The notes: generated by a model from the letters alone, not told the origin. A stretch of DNA of 64,000 bases from Sulfuricystis multivorans (GCF_003966565.1 NZ_AP018720.1:1-64000); one strand, 5' to 3'; shown: positions 32,745 through 42,834, numbered from the stretch's first letter. Made by a program: numbers and translations.

Positions 32745-35312
32745 ATGTTCGATGTCCTGAAAGCCATCTTCTACGGCGAGCGGTTCGCTCCTGCCGATGC
32801 GGTTCCACGTTCACTGCTGGAGCAAATTGCCACCATCCCTCGGCTGACAGGGATTCTGCCGTATCTGGGGTGGATGCAGGAAGAAAAACTGTTCGTTCTT
32901 GACCAAGGCGCGTTTGGCGGGAAGCCCGAGCAAAACATCGGTTTCTGCATTGAAACCACGCCGCAGACCGGCGCCAGCGAGGAAATGGAGCGGGTGCTGG
33001 CGAGTTTGTTCATGTCCTGCCCTACAGGCACGGGCATCCAGGTTTCTCTCTACGCAAGTCCGCACATTCTTCAGGTGCTGCGGGATCAGGCAAACCAGCT
33101 CCCCGTCGATAGCGACAAGGCCGACGCGGGATGGAAGGACAAGCGCAACGAAAATATCTTTCGCGCAATGGCGCGTCGGAGAATCGATTACTACCTGAAA
33201 GGCACGGGGAAGTCACTGTTCTCGCACCACGTCTATCTGCTGCGCAACTACCGTTGCGTGATTTCCATCACGATGCCCCTGAGCCCTTCGATCCCAGCGG
33301 ATGTGGAAGAGGCGATCCGCATCCGAGAAAGCGCCCACGCGACCCTGCGATCGGCCCACCTTCCTGGTTGGGATTGGGGCCCGAATGACCTGCTCAACTT
33401 CGTGGTTGATTTCTTCGACCACGAGCGGGTAATCGGGAAGGTGGTAGACAAGCCGATCGAATACGACGAGTCGAGGCCTCTGCGTTCTCAACTATCGAAC
33501 CTGGAGATTGCGTCGAGCGTCGCCGACAGCTTCATCAAGTTCCGCAAGGGGAGCGGAGAAGAAACCGCCCTGCAATGTTTTTCCGTGCGGCAGTACCCAA
33601 AGTACTACCGCCTTGGGAATATGGGCGCCCTGATCGGGGACTATTACCAAATGGCTCTTTCTATCCCGTGCCCATTTCTGGTCACGATGGGCGCCATCAT
33701 CCTCGATTACGAGTCGGCGCGGGCCAAAGCCCAGATGAAGGCGGCACGCGCGACTCAGGCTGCTGGTTCCTACATGGCCCATTTCCAGCCCGACCTGCAA
33801 GACCGCAAGCGCGACTGGGACATGGTGCTACGAGCATTCGACAATGGGCGCAACGTCGTCCAGATGTACCATCAGATCGTCCTGATCTCCCGGCTGGAAG
33901 ACGCAGCGAGGAGCGAACATGCAGTGCGTTCCGTCTGGCGGGCGCGGGGTTTCGACCTAGCGAAGGATGTCTATCTCCAGCATCAGGCGCTCACGGCGGC
34001 TATGCCGTGCACGCTGACCCCGGCGCTGCAAAAGGACTTGCAGATGTTTGGCCGTATCGGGAACAAGACGACGGACAACGCCGTCATGACATCCCCGCTG
34101 ATTGCCGAATGGAAGGGGACGGAAACTCCGGTGTTCACCCTGTTCGGTCGGCGCGGGCAGATCATGACATTCGACCTGTTCGACAACAAGGGCGGCAACT
34201 ACAACTTCGCGGTGGCAGCGCTGTCGGGTTCCGGCAAGTCGGTATTCGTCAATGAGATGGCGTTCCGCTATCTCGGAGCGGGCACCAAAGTCTGGATCAT
34301 CGACGTGGGCCGGTCATACCGCAACCTGTGCGAGCTTCTCGACGGGGAGTTCATCGAGTTCTCGGACGAACGCAGCAACACGATCTGCCTTAATCCGTTC
34401 TCGATGGTCGTGGACATCAACAATGACATGGAGATGCTGCTGCCATTGGTCGCCCAGATGGCAAGCCCGAGAGAACCGTTGGATAACTACGGCTACTCGG
34501 CACTCGCTGCGGCGATCAAGCGGGTGTGGGACGCCAAAGGCAAGGAGGCGACCATCACAGACGTGTATGAACTGCTCAAGACGGGCCGCTTGTCCGAGGA
34601 AGGCGAGCAAGAGCGCGATCTTTCGCGCCTGGCCACCGCGCTGGAGCCATATACCAGGTACGGGGTATACGCAAGCTACTTCGAGGGTAAGGCCAACATC
34701 CAGTTCCACAAGAACCTGGTTGCGCTCGAACTCGAAGAGCTCAAGAGCAAGAAAGACCTGCAGGCCGTAGTCATGCAGTTGATGATGTACCGTATCACCC
34801 AGGAAATGTATCTCGACCGCTCCAGGCGGAAGCTCGTCATCATCGACGAGGCGTGGGACTTGATGGGCAGCGGTTCGAGTGCCTCATTCATCGAGGCCGG
34901 ATACCGGCGGGCGCGTAAGTATGGTGGTGCATTCGGTACCATCACACAGTCCGTCGAGGACTACTACAAGAACGACGCGACCAAGGCCGCGATCCAGAAC
35001 GCGGACTGGTTGTTCCTGCTCAGGCAGAAACCAGAATCCATCGACCGGCTGGGTAAGGAAGGCAAGCTCCATGTTGATGAATGGATGAAACGGCAACTGT
35101 CGAGCGTGGCGACCGAGCACGGCTACTACTCGGAAATCTTTGTGCACGGGCCGATGGGGTCGGGTGTCGGGCGGCTGATCCTCGATCCGTTTTCGATGCT
35201 CCTGTACTCAACGAGGGCGGAAGACTTCCAGGCCATCAAAATGCTCAAGGAGCAAGGCATGACCGTGATCGAAGCGATCGAGACGATCTTGAAACAGAGG
35301 GGAGTGCATTGA
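32745..35312 (+). CDS. traC: TraC mating-pair formation ATPase (VirB4-like)
   Basis: 855 residues, normal for TraC. Walker A ALSGSGKSVFVNEMA is near 490, Walker B RRKLVIIDEAWDLMGS near 697, and GGAFGTITQSVEDYY follows. TraC drives pilus assembly at the inner membrane. Its ending overlaps trbI. Confidence 0.95.
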   Translation: MFDVLKAIFYGERFAPADAVPRSLLEQIATIPRLTGILPYLGWMQEEKLFVLDQGAFGGKPEQNIGFCIETTPQTGASEEMERVLASLFMSCPTGTGIQVSLYASPHILQVLRDQANQLPVDSDKADAGWKDKRNENIFRAMARRRIDYYLKGTGKSLFSHHVYLLRNYRCVISITMPLSPSIPADVEEAIRIRESAHATLRSAHLPGWDWGPNDLLNFVVDFFDHERVIGKVVDKPIEYDESRPLRSQLSNLEIASSVADSFIKFRKGSGEETALQCFSVRQYPKYYRLGNMGALIGDYYQMALSIPCPFLVTMGAIILDYESARAKAQMKAARATQAAGSYMAHFQPDLQDRKRDWDMVLRAFDNGRNVVQMYHQIVLISRLEDAARSEHAVRSVWRARGFDLAKDVYLQHQALTAAMPCTLTPALQKDLQMFGRIGNKTTDNAVMTSPLIAEWKGTETPVFTLFGRRGQIMTFDLFDNKGGNYNFAVAALSGSGKSVFVNEMAFRYLGAGTKVWIIDVGRSYRNLCELLDGEFIEFSDERSNTICLNPFSMVVDINNDMEMLLPLVAQMASPREPLDNYGYSALAAAIKRVWDAKGKEATITDVYELLKTGRLSEEGEQERDLSRLATALEPYTRYGVYASYFEGKANIQFHKNLVALELEELKSKKDLQAVVMQLMMYRITQEMYLDRSRRKLVIIDEAWDLMGSGSSASFIEAGYRRARKYGGAFGTITQSVEDYYKNDATKAAIQNADWLFLLRQKPESIDRLGKEGKLHVDEWMKRQLSSVATEHGYYSEIFVHGPMGSGVGRLILDPFSMLLYSTRAEDFQAIKMLKEQGMTVIEAIETILKQRGVH

Positions 35313-35662
35313 AAGCTCACATCATCACATGGACGTTATCGGTGTTGTCAGCGTGCATCATTGGTGCTGCATGGGTTTATACGCATCCTTCGCCAACGAA
35401 AATCGCAGTGGTGGAATTGGAATCAATTTTGCGAGACGAAATCCTGAAGCTGGACAAGGAAATCAAGCCGGACATGACCGAACAGCAGAAACGTGAGATT
35501 GCCGGCAGGGCCGAGAAGATGGTTGAAAGGGTAAAGCTGGCGACAGAGCAGGTTGGAAAGGAATGTGACTGCACAATCTTCACCGCAGCCGCTGTCGTCG
35601 CCAATGGCGGGAAAGTGCAAGATCTGACATGGCGAGTCAAAGAACTTGTTGCCGCGCGCTGA
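35309..35662 (+). CDS. TrbI-like conjugation protein
   Basis: 117 residues from a TTG overlapping the traC stop (TTGA), with GGGGAG before it. One N-terminal membrane helix (WTLSVLSACIIGAAWVY) is followed by a charged helical periplasmic part with CDC. The place after traC and before traF is that of TrbI-type proteins; the sequence alone is weak. Confidence 0.55.
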   Translation: MKAHIITWTLSVLSACIIGAAWVYTHPSPTKIAVVELESILRDEILKLDKEIKPDMTEQQKREIAGRAEKMVERVKLATEQVGKECDCTIFTAAAVVANGGKVQDLTWRVKELVAAR

Positions 35663-36456
35663 TCGCGGTGGCAATGGCCGTCGCGTGGTGGGTGTCCCAC
35701 TCATCGTGGGCGGCGACTTCGAATGGCATTGACTATCCATCGGCCTGGGAATGCGACGCTACCAAATTCAACTGGTATTGCGTCGTCGAGCCTCCTGCTG
35801 AGGACCAGAAGCTCGATCCTGCTGCTAAGACAAAGAAGCCTCTTACGAAAGAGGAGCAGGCGCTACAACGTCTTGAGCAATGGAAGCGCGAACTGGAAGC
35901 CAAGCGTGCTCTGTCGATCATGGAACCAACACCGGAAAACGTCAAGGAGTACATCAAGGAGCAAAACAAGCTCATGCAGACGGCTTCGGTCTATTCGGAT
36001 GTATGGCGACGCGTGATCTGGCAGAGCCCTGATCTCAACTACGAGCTGAAGCGACCGGTGAATGCGGCGGGGATCGAGGTCCTAAAGAAGGAGCGCAAGA
36101 GCGCGGAAATCAAGACGCTCAACGATCTGACGCGCGAGTGGGGGATATTTTTCTTTTTCCGGTCAGACTGCCCGTTTTGTCACCGAATGTCGACGACACT
36201 CAAGCTGATGACGGAGCTATACGGCATCACCGTCTTCCCTGTGTCTCTTGACGGAGGCGGCCTGCCTGAGTACCCACAAGCAAAGCCAGACAACGGCCTT
36301 GCTTCGGCACTCGGCATCACTCAAGTACCAACGATGGTGCTTGGCAACGTCAAAGATCGCCGCATGATCATCGTCGGCTCTGGGGTAGTTGCGATCGACG
36401 ACTTGATCCAGCGTATCTATGTCCTGACCCAGACCAAGCCGGGCGATCTGTATTAG
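35629..36456 (+). CDS. traF: TraF-type thioredoxin-fold protein
   Basis: 275 residues. A signal peptide (VAMAVAWWVSHSSWAA) is followed by a helical charged region and a thioredoxin-like C half with the redox motif SDCPFCHRM and cis-Pro GITQVPTMVLG. TraF of F lacks the CxxC, whereas TrbB and many MOBH TraF proteins keep it. It probably supports disulphide formation in the outer channel. The start overlaps trbI. Confidence 0.87.
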   Translation: MASQRTCCRALIAVAMAVAWWVSHSSWAATSNGIDYPSAWECDATKFNWYCVVEPPAEDQKLDPAAKTKKPLTKEEQALQRLEQWKRELEAKRALSIMEPTPENVKEYIKEQNKLMQTASVYSDVWRRVIWQSPDLNYELKRPVNAAGIEVLKKERKSAEIKTLNDLTREWGIFFFFRSDCPFCHRMSTTLKLMTELYGITVFPVSLDGGGLPEYPQAKPDNGLASALGITQVPTMVLGNVKDRRMIIVGSGVVAIDDLIQRIYVLTQTKPGDLY

Positions 36457-36543
36457 AAAAGCGCGCGATATAGCCTCTTTTGACAGCAGAGTCGCCGCTT
36501 GAGCGTGCTAATTTTGATCAACAAATCAGAAGCGAGGCGAACC

Positions 36544-37974
36544 ATGTTCAAGAAGCGCATCATTGCCGGATTGATGGGGATCACCTTTACCATCACAGCC
36601 AATGCGTCCGTTTATTCGGAGATGCAATCCTGGTTCGACGAAATTGGTGTGTACGGCAACATCACGGGCCCGCAGGCGATCAAGGGCCAGACGGGAACGA
36701 CGTTCACCGGCGGGTCGCTCTTCATGCGGACACCGGTCAGAAACTACCAGCTCTTTGCGTTCCAGCCGCCAACGGTTCGTGCTGGATGCGGCGGCATCGA
36801 TCTACATGCAGGCTCGTTCTCCTTCATTAACTCGGAGGCTTTTACTGCGCTGCTCAGGAATATCGGCAATGTCGCCATTGGTGCGGCTTTTATGATGGCT
36901 GTAGAGTCTGTATCGCCAGAGTTGGCCGGCATCCTGAAGTCACTACAGCAATTCGCGCAGGCGGCAAACGCCATGAACATCAATAGCTGCGAAGCAGGGC
37001 AAGCGCTAGCCAACCTCGCCGTTGATAGTGTTAAGGGCATGATGTCCAAGGAGAATTCGGCAGGGCGTTCCGAGGCGGCCAGAACGACAAACATTTTCAC
37101 GGACGCGCTGGATGCAGGCACCAAGTTCCTGAATGACCTCAACGCCAAGAAAAACGCCATGATGGCAATGAAAAACGCTGATCCCGGTATGAAAGACTTG
37201 CTGGAATCAAAAAATGTGGCCTGGATGGCGCTCCGCAAGCTCAATGTGAGCCAAGACATGATCGAACTCATGATGAGTTTGACTGGGACGGTGATCCTGC
37301 TGGATTCTACGAAGACGCAATCAGGCAGAGCGGAGGTAATAGAGAAGCCAGCGACCATCAGCTATGCGCAACTGGTTGGCAAGCCAGACCAGGCAGCCAC
37401 GCCAGTGAAGATTTACTGGTGCATGGATAATGACACATCCCTCAACGGGTGTCTGAGCGTTGATCAGGTCGATACGACCCTGTACTCGTTTTACTACCGT
37501 GTCCGCAAACTGCTGGAAGATGGCCGCTTCGCCGTGCTGAGCCGCTCGAACGTGAATTTCAGCGACAATGTTGACAAAGCCATCTACGCAAACAGCACCA
37601 CTCCGCTCTGGAAGATTGTGGCGTCAAGCGCGGTGAATGGTTCGGTGGCAACACATGACGACCTCTATGCGGAAGTGGTGGCCGCGCAACTGGCTTATGC
37701 CTACATCGCTGAAATAGCTCGCGAGACGAACAAGGGGCTAGCATCGAACAAAGGATCTCTCGATGAACAAGCCGTGGCCGCCACGCGCAAGCTGATGGAC
37801 AACGTCAAGGATTTGCTCACCATGTCACAAAATGAATACAGTGTGGTGTTAAGAAAGGCGCAAGCCGTCAGCAAACAGCAGGAAAACATCCAATGGTTTG
37901 TAAGCACAATGTATAACGCCCTGCGGGCAGCGGGCCTTACGGAGAAGCTTGCGTTCAACACGGCTGGCAAATAA
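36544..37974 (+). CDS. traH: TraH pilus assembly protein
   Basis: 476 residues. Signal peptide (IIAGLMGITFTITANA), then GGSLFMRTPVRNYQLFAF and VRAGCGGIDLHAGSFSFINS, a strongly conserved TraH block. TraH acts in the periplasm with TraF and TraU. The ATG at 36544 starts the signal peptide; an earlier in-frame start at 36499 adds no signal-like sequence. Confidence 0.94.
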   Translation: MFKKRIIAGLMGITFTITANASVYSEMQSWFDEIGVYGNITGPQAIKGQTGTTFTGGSLFMRTPVRNYQLFAFQPPTVRAGCGGIDLHAGSFSFINSEAFTALLRNIGNVAIGAAFMMAVESVSPELAGILKSLQQFAQAANAMNINSCEAGQALANLAVDSVKGMMSKENSAGRSEAARTTNIFTDALDAGTKFLNDLNAKKNAMMAMKNADPGMKDLLESKNVAWMALRKLNVSQDMIELMMSLTGTVILLDSTKTQSGRAEVIEKPATISYAQLVGKPDQAATPVKIYWCMDNDTSLNGCLSVDQVDTTLYSFYYRVRKLLEDGRFAVLSRSNVNFSDNVDKAIYANSTTPLWKIVASSAVNGSVATHDDLYAEVVAAQLAYAYIAEIARETNKGLASNKGSLDEQAVAATRKLMDNVKDLLTMSQNEYSVVLRKAQAVSKQQENIQWFVSTMYNALRAAGLTEKLAFNTAGK

Positions 37975-37986
37975 GAGGATCTGGCC

Positions 37987-40905
37987 TTGAATTACGAGGT
38001 TTATTCCTACTGGAACATCCTGGAACTCGAAGGGGTATTCAATGCGATCGCCGCGCTGACGGCCTCCTCGGACTTTACGGGCCTGCTACGGCTGCTGGCG
38101 ATGGTAGCCATCATCTCGCTTGTGCTGGCAGTGTTGTCGGGCCGGGCGAGGCACGAAGACTTCTGGCGCTGGGTCATCATGCTCGCCTTGATCAACGGCA
38201 TGCTCCTGGTACCAAAAGCGACGGTCATCCTCGTCGATCGCACATCCTCGCAGCCGAGCAGGGTGGTTGCCAACGTCCCGATCGGACTCGCCGCGCTGGC
38301 GCACGGCACCAGCAAAATCGGCGACTGGCTCACGCGGGCCTACGAGACGGTTTTCGCGCTCCCCAATGACCTTCAGTTCCAGAAAAACGGCCTGATGTTC
38401 GGTCACCGACTGCTTACGGAGAGCGTCAAATTTACACCAGAGATAGTGAACGGCAGATGGATGCGCGATTTCCAGGAGTTCTGGCGGGAATGCGTGATGC
38501 CAGACATAGCCTCTAACTATCTGCCCATCGATACGCTTCGCAACTCGCATGATTTCTGGGGTGAATTGAACAATACGAACCCTGCGTTGTATGTCACGCT
38601 ATCCACTGTCGGCACGGTGAACTGCCCGTCCGCCTATACGGATTTGACCAACCGGCTCAATACCAATGTCATCCCTGCCGTCATACAGCTTCAAGCCGAC
38701 ATGTATTTCCCGGGACAACCCGCCAATGCGACCAATCTCAAGAATGCGCTGACGCAGGCCTATGCCTTCGGCCTTGGTGTAACGAACACGGCAGAGAGTA
38801 TCGTCAAGCAGCAGGTGTCCATCAACGCCGGAATCACGGCGTATTGTGAGACTTTTGCACAGTTAGGGGATGCCAACAAGGCTTCACTGTGCTATTCGAG
38901 CGCAATGGGGGCACACCAGACGAACTACACCTACCAGGTGCTTACCAAGATCGCGGAAAGCTCGATGCCGAAGTTGAAGAGCGCCATCGAAATGATCCAG
39001 TATGCTGTATTCCCGATCATACTGGCATTCGCGATCGTTGCCGGGCACATGGGGTTGCCGGTGCTCAAGACCTACGTCATGAGCCTGGTGTGGGTTCAGT
39101 TGTGGGCGCCGCTCTACGCGGTGATCCACTACATCCAGACCGTGAGGTTGCCTGAGTATGCAAACCAACTGGCAGGGCTTGGCGACACCCTCGCAGGGCA
39201 AGCCAGTTTGTTGCAAATGGGAATATCAGACCAGGCCGTGGCGGGTATGCTCGTCGTGGTCATCCCACCCATCGCTGCCGCGTTGGTCAAAGGTGGAGAG
39301 GTCGGCTTGCAGGCTGTAGCCGGGCTTGTGTCCGCCCCGAAGACAGCGGAGCAACAGGCAGCAGCCAACGCCAAGGGCAACGAGACAATTGGGCATTGGG
39401 ACGCGGCGATGACTATCCGGCAAGGCAACATGGTGCGAGCCTTTGTCAATCCGGACGGCTCTGTCACGTACACAAATGCGGACGGTTCCGAGAGACTCGA
39501 TGTCGGTTCCGCTATAGACAGAGCCAGCTTCAAAGTTTCAACGGCTCGAAGGGTATCACGGGTGGCTGAGCAAATGTCCGAGCAGGCGGAAACGGCGGCC
39601 GTGGGCAATATGGTATCGGCAGGCACGGAAACCGCGGCGGCATTCCAGCAAGTGGCCGACTTCGTTCGGGCACATGCCAAGGGCGCGAATAAGGGCACCA
39701 GCTTTAGCGAAGACGATATGGCAAAAATCAGTCAGGCCTATAGTCAAGCGCAGGACATTGCAAAGAATTTCGAGAAGCAGTTTGGGCTCAGGGAGGGGAC
39801 GGGTGCTCGTGTGCTTGGGGAATTGTCTGTAAGCGGCGGGGGCAAAATATTGGGCGTTGGTGTAGAAGCTAGCCTAAAAGCAGCCGGCTTCAGCGAAGCC
39901 ACGCTATCCAACGAAAAGAAAATGTCTGAGGCGTTCAAACTGGCCAAATCTTTCAAGGACGCGATGGAGCGCGCGCATCAAGTGTCGCGCCAGTCCAAAT
40001 ACGATACCGGCGAGTCGTCGGAAGCGAAGGCAATGCGTGGCATCCGGGCCAGCCTGGATCAGGCGCAACGCCATTCCGAACTGGCATCGGCCAACTATCA
40101 GAAATCGCTTGACTATAAAGAACATGCCAAGCAAGCGCGTGAAGGGTCTGTGACATTCGATGTGGATCTGACGACTAGGCTTATGAATCGCCTTGCCAAT
40201 GAGCGGGCAACGATCGACGGGCAGAAATATAACGGCTTCAAGAGAGAAGATGTCGATGCGCTGGTGCGTCTGAACAACCCCGAAATGCTGGCGCTGCTGG
40301 AAAGACTTGCTGATGAAGAAACAGCAAAAGCGCTTGAAGAAAAATACGGTGGGATTCAGCGGCCCAAGGACGTGTGGGCGTTCTTCAAACAAGGCCAAGA
40401 AGGCTTGCAGACGAATAGCGATGTCGCTACGCAAGGCGAGCAATGGCTCGGAAAAGTCCACGGGGATGCCGCCCGTGCTGGCGTAGATCCGGACAAACAA
40501 GTCACGAGTAATCTGCCTGGGCAAGTGAATAAAGGTCTGGAACAGACCGGTAACGCCGTCAATAATGGCGGACGACAGGTCGAAGCCGGCGGCAAGCCGC
40601 TCCGGCAGGATGTCAATGGTACCGTGAAAAACCCAGGCTCGCTCATGATCAGGGCAGGAAAAGGCGCGGCTCTGGCCGTCAGGGACACGGCGAAAGGAGC
40701 CTGGAAAGCGCTTGGTGGCTCATGGCGCGAAGGGGAAAAAACTTCCCGGGAACTAATCAACCAACCGCCAAATGCGCCTCAACAGCCGTCCGCTCAGCAG
40801 CCGGTGCAGGGTTCTGGTGATCAACCTACGACGACGCAGCCGCAACCCACGGCGGGATCGGACGGCCAACAGAATGGCGATACACCGCCGCCGCGCGCCC
40901 GCTGA
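37987..40905 (+). CDS. traG: TraG mating-pair stabilisation protein
   Basis: 972 residues. The start is a TTG with AGAGGA before it. The N half has several membrane helices and the conserved TraG N domain (VYSYWNILELEGVFNAIAAL), and the C half (after about 480) is long, charged and periplasmic, with a Pro/Gln-rich tail. TraG stabilises mating pairs and its C part contributes to entry exclusion. It ends the traA-G block; an opposite-strand gene ends 2 bp later. Confidence 0.93.
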   Translation: MNYEVYSYWNILELEGVFNAIAALTASSDFTGLLRLLAMVAIISLVLAVLSGRARHEDFWRWVIMLALINGMLLVPKATVILVDRTSSQPSRVVANVPIGLAALAHGTSKIGDWLTRAYETVFALPNDLQFQKNGLMFGHRLLTESVKFTPEIVNGRWMRDFQEFWRECVMPDIASNYLPIDTLRNSHDFWGELNNTNPALYVTLSTVGTVNCPSAYTDLTNRLNTNVIPAVIQLQADMYFPGQPANATNLKNALTQAYAFGLGVTNTAESIVKQQVSINAGITAYCETFAQLGDANKASLCYSSAMGAHQTNYTYQVLTKIAESSMPKLKSAIEMIQYAVFPIILAFAIVAGHMGLPVLKTYVMSLVWVQLWAPLYAVIHYIQTVRLPEYANQLAGLGDTLAGQASLLQMGISDQAVAGMLVVVIPPIAAALVKGGEVGLQAVAGLVSAPKTAEQQAAANAKGNETIGHWDAAMTIRQGNMVRAFVNPDGSVTYTNADGSERLDVGSAIDRASFKVSTARRVSRVAEQMSEQAETAAVGNMVSAGTETAAAFQQVADFVRAHAKGANKGTSFSEDDMAKISQAYSQAQDIAKNFEKQFGLREGTGARVLGELSVSGGGKILGVGVEASLKAAGFSEATLSNEKKMSEAFKLAKSFKDAMERAHQVSRQSKYDTGESSEAKAMRGIRASLDQAQRHSELASANYQKSLDYKEHAKQAREGSVTFDVDLTTRLMNRLANERATIDGQKYNGFKREDVDALVRLNNPEMLALLERLADEETAKALEEKYGGIQRPKDVWAFFKQGQEGLQTNSDVATQGEQWLGKVHGDAARAGVDPDKQVTSNLPGQVNKGLEQTGNAVNNGGRQVEAGGKPLRQDVNGTVKNPGSLMIRAGKGAALAVRDTAKGAWKALGGSWREGEKTSRELINQPPNAPQQPSAQQPVQGSGDQPTTTQPQPTAGSDGQQNGDTPPPRAR

Positions 40906-40907
40906 AT

Positions 40908-41588
40908 CTACCACCTGCCATCGTACAGCGATGGGATATCGTCACCATAGATGCTATAGCCGCTTGAGCGGCGTCGCATAGTATTCTGTGACTTGATTTG
41001 TGGTCGCCGAATGAACGCCATCAACCGCTCCCGTTCTTCCGGCGTCAGCTTCTTGAGCCGCTCGATCTCGTCGGCCGGCAGCCCTTCTTTCTCCAGTTGA
41101 TCCCACAGGCCATGGACGACCATCCACGCCACGGTTGGCTTGCGCTGCTCTATGGGCTTCTGACGGCCTTCGTATAGAGCGGCGATGCTACCGACGATAA
41201 AAAACGCTGCCCATAAGAAGCTGCCATCTACAGAGAAAGCGATGGCTGTGACCAATCCAAACGACGCCAAGACGATCGCCTGCAAACGGAACCATTTTTT
41301 CAGGATAAGAAATGGTATTGATGGTATTGCAAGAAGGCTGACAACGATAGCCATTTTCCCCAGCTCTCTGTATTGGTTATCCCCGGTAAGAGCACCGTAA
41401 ACCAGCAGGCTCGGCAGCAGCATCCCCAGACCAAACAGAGCGCAGGCCTTGGAAAGCCCCCAAAGGGCTGGCGAAAGGCGGCGATTGCGCAGATCTCCTA
41501 TGGCGTCGATGAGTTTCTTGATGCCATAGCCGATCATCAGCAAGTCGCCAGCAAAAGCTGAATACAGCAGTACGGATTCGATATTCAC
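40908..41588 (-). CDS. Membrane protein convergent with traG
   Basis: 226 residues. About six hydrophobic segments occupy the first 140 residues; the C third is soluble and charged (LPADEIERLKKLTPEERERLMAFI). In SXT and F elements entry-exclusion proteins (Eex, TraS) lie next to traG and sit in the inner membrane, so exclusion is a fair guess from position, but the sequence itself tells nothing. Confidence 0.6.
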   Translation of the reverse strand: MNIESVLLYSAFAGDLLMIGYGIKKLIDAIGDLRNRRLSPALWGLSKACALFGLGMLLPSLLVYGALTGDNQYRELGKMAIVVSLLAIPSIPFLILKKWFRLQAIVLASFGLVTAIAFSVDGSFLWAAFFIVGSIAALYEGRQKPIEQRKPTVAWMVVHGLWDQLEKEGLPADEIERLKKLTPEERERLMAFIRRPQIKSQNTMRRRSSGYSIYGDDIPSLYDGRW

Positions 41589-41610
41589 GTTTCCCCCTCC
41601 AGGTCGCCGT

Positions 41611-41643
41611 AGGAATCACCCGCCTTCAGGCGGGGGATGTCAA
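41611..41643 (+). mobile_element. Orphan right end of a TnpB-type element
   Basis: GGAATC, then a hairpin (CCCGCCT/AGGCGGG), then GGATGTCAA ending at 41643, closely matches the right end of the TnpB element at 2316-2350. No tnpB lies beside it. It is either the scar of a deleted element or a small RNA-only relic; a guide would be 41644-41659. Confidence 0.6.
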
Positions 41644-41709
41644 TTGCCTTGCTCGCCCCTAAGTCCATCCACGTGCTAAAGCTTCCGCAGCATCCAAATC
41701 AGGAACCGC

Positions 41710-42096
41710 TTAAATCTCAATGATTGTATCGCTGTAGCGTGCCATCATCGGATCATGGGTGATGAGCCGCATTGGCTCGACAAGCGCCTGCGCGACCAGG
41801 ATGCGGTCAAACGGATCGGCATGGTGCGCCGCCAGGTCTTCGACGGCTGCCGCATGCTCGGGCTCCACTGGCAAGAAGCGGTAGCCCGATTCACGAAAAT
41901 AGCGTAGTGCGTCCTGACTGGACACAGGCATGTCGCCGCGCCCCAGGCTGTGCTTGATGGCGATCTCCCAGACGGTCGCGGCGCTGATCCACACCGACGA
42001 CTTGGGTGACTCGATCATCTCGCGCGCCTTCTTCGGCAGCTTCGGGCTGTCCGTGATCGCCCATAAGGCGACGTGCGTATCGAGCAGCAGGTTCAA
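41710..42096 (-). CDS. vapC: VapC PIN-domain RNase toxin
   Basis: 128 residues. PIN-domain acids: LLLDTHVALWA (first Asp), SAATVWEIAIK (Glu), HHADPFDRILVAQAL (Asp pair). VapC toxins cut tRNA or rRNA. Its start overlaps the end of the antitoxin gene. Confidence 0.93.
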   Translation of the reverse strand: MNLLLDTHVALWAITDSPKLPKKAREMIESPKSSVWISAATVWEIAIKHSLGRGDMPVSSQDALRYFRESGYRFLPVEPEHAAAVEDLAAHHADPFDRILVAQALVEPMRLITHDPMMARYSDTIIEI

Positions 42097-42338
42097 GATC
42101 GTCCCCCCAGAAACATGCGGACCACCTCATCGTTGTGCGTGTCGATGTTGTCCGGCACCTCGAACTTACCCTTGGCAACGCCGATGCGCTTGCCGATCGG
42201 CATGGTGTCTAATGGCACGAGTTTGGCGGCAGGACGCCCATTACGGGCAATGACGATCTCGCGCTCCTGCCCCTGCTCGATGGATTCCACCAGACGAGAC
42301 AAAGATGACTTCGCTTGTAGCATGTTGACGTGCGGCAT
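42093..42338 (-). CDS. Phd/YefM-type antitoxin paired with VapC
   Basis: 81 residues. MLQAKSSLSRLVESIEQGQEREIVIARNGRPAAKLVPL is the Phd/YefM DNA-binding part, and the C end binds the toxin. Gene order antitoxin-toxin with an ATGA overlap is standard. A promoter and palindrome lie upstream at 42363-42391. Confidence 0.92.
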   Translation of the reverse strand: MPHVNMLQAKSSLSRLVESIEQGQEREIVIARNGRPAAKLVPLDTMPIGKRIGVAKGKFEVPDNIDTHNDEVVRMFLGGRS

Positions 42339-42362
42339 GGCGTTTCTCCTAAGACAAATCCT

Positions 42363-42391
42363 AGTCTAGTCTGGTCTTGTAGACAAGTCAA
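42363..42391 (-). promoter_or_regulatory. Promoter and operator of the phd-vapC pair
   Basis: Leftward TTGACT (42391-42386), 17 bases, TAGACT (42368-42363). The spacer contains the palindrome CTTGTAGACAAG (42376-42387), a natural site for autoregulation by the antitoxin. AGGAG precedes the start codon. Confidence 0.7.
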
Positions 42392-42399
42392 GTCTATGT

Positions 42400-42834
42400 A
42401 TTCGTCCAGTACCTTTGGCAATCTGGGTGGTGAGTGAAAAGCCTTTTACGGGAGGCAGCGTGCCTGCGCGATGGTGGGGGATCACGGTGTTGTAGGCGAT
42501 GAGCCTAGGATCGGTTCGGGGTGTTCGCCTGCGTCTGGGCGCCGAGGAGCGGGGAATGAGTGCCGCTGGGTTGCCGCCGCTCTCCCTCAAGGCCTTTTTC
42601 CAGCGGTAGAGGGTGCGGCGGGACGCCTACGGCATCCACCGTGGCGGCCAGGCCGTGTTTGTCGAAAAATCGGAGAATCTTGAGTCGTTCTTGGGCTTCT
42701 TTCGGGGTCATCCCCCAAAGATGCCCCAGTTTGGCTAGGAGGTCAAAACCCCCTGACCCTGTATCCAATGTGCTGCACTTGCATGGCATTCCTCCGTCAT
42801 CGAAGGAGTGCCAAAGGTTTCTGAACTTGTGCAC
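42400..42834 (-). pseudogene. Deleted and frameshifted DDE transposase remnant
   Basis: Leftward, EAQERLKILRFFDKHGLAAT and VDAVGV, then in the next frame RRTLYRWKKALRESGGNPAAL and YNTVIPHHRAG. These are the N-terminal helix-turn-helix and the extreme C end of an IS481/rve-type transposase. The catalytic core between them is missing, and a 1-bp shift near 42630 breaks the frame. No intact terminal repeats are visible. Confidence 0.65.

Noticed and set aside
36744-37358. 204-residue leftward open frame
   Set aside because: Antisense to traH, which has clear family blocks.
39904-40524. 206-residue leftward open frame
   Set aside because: Antisense to the C part of traG; no supporting signal.
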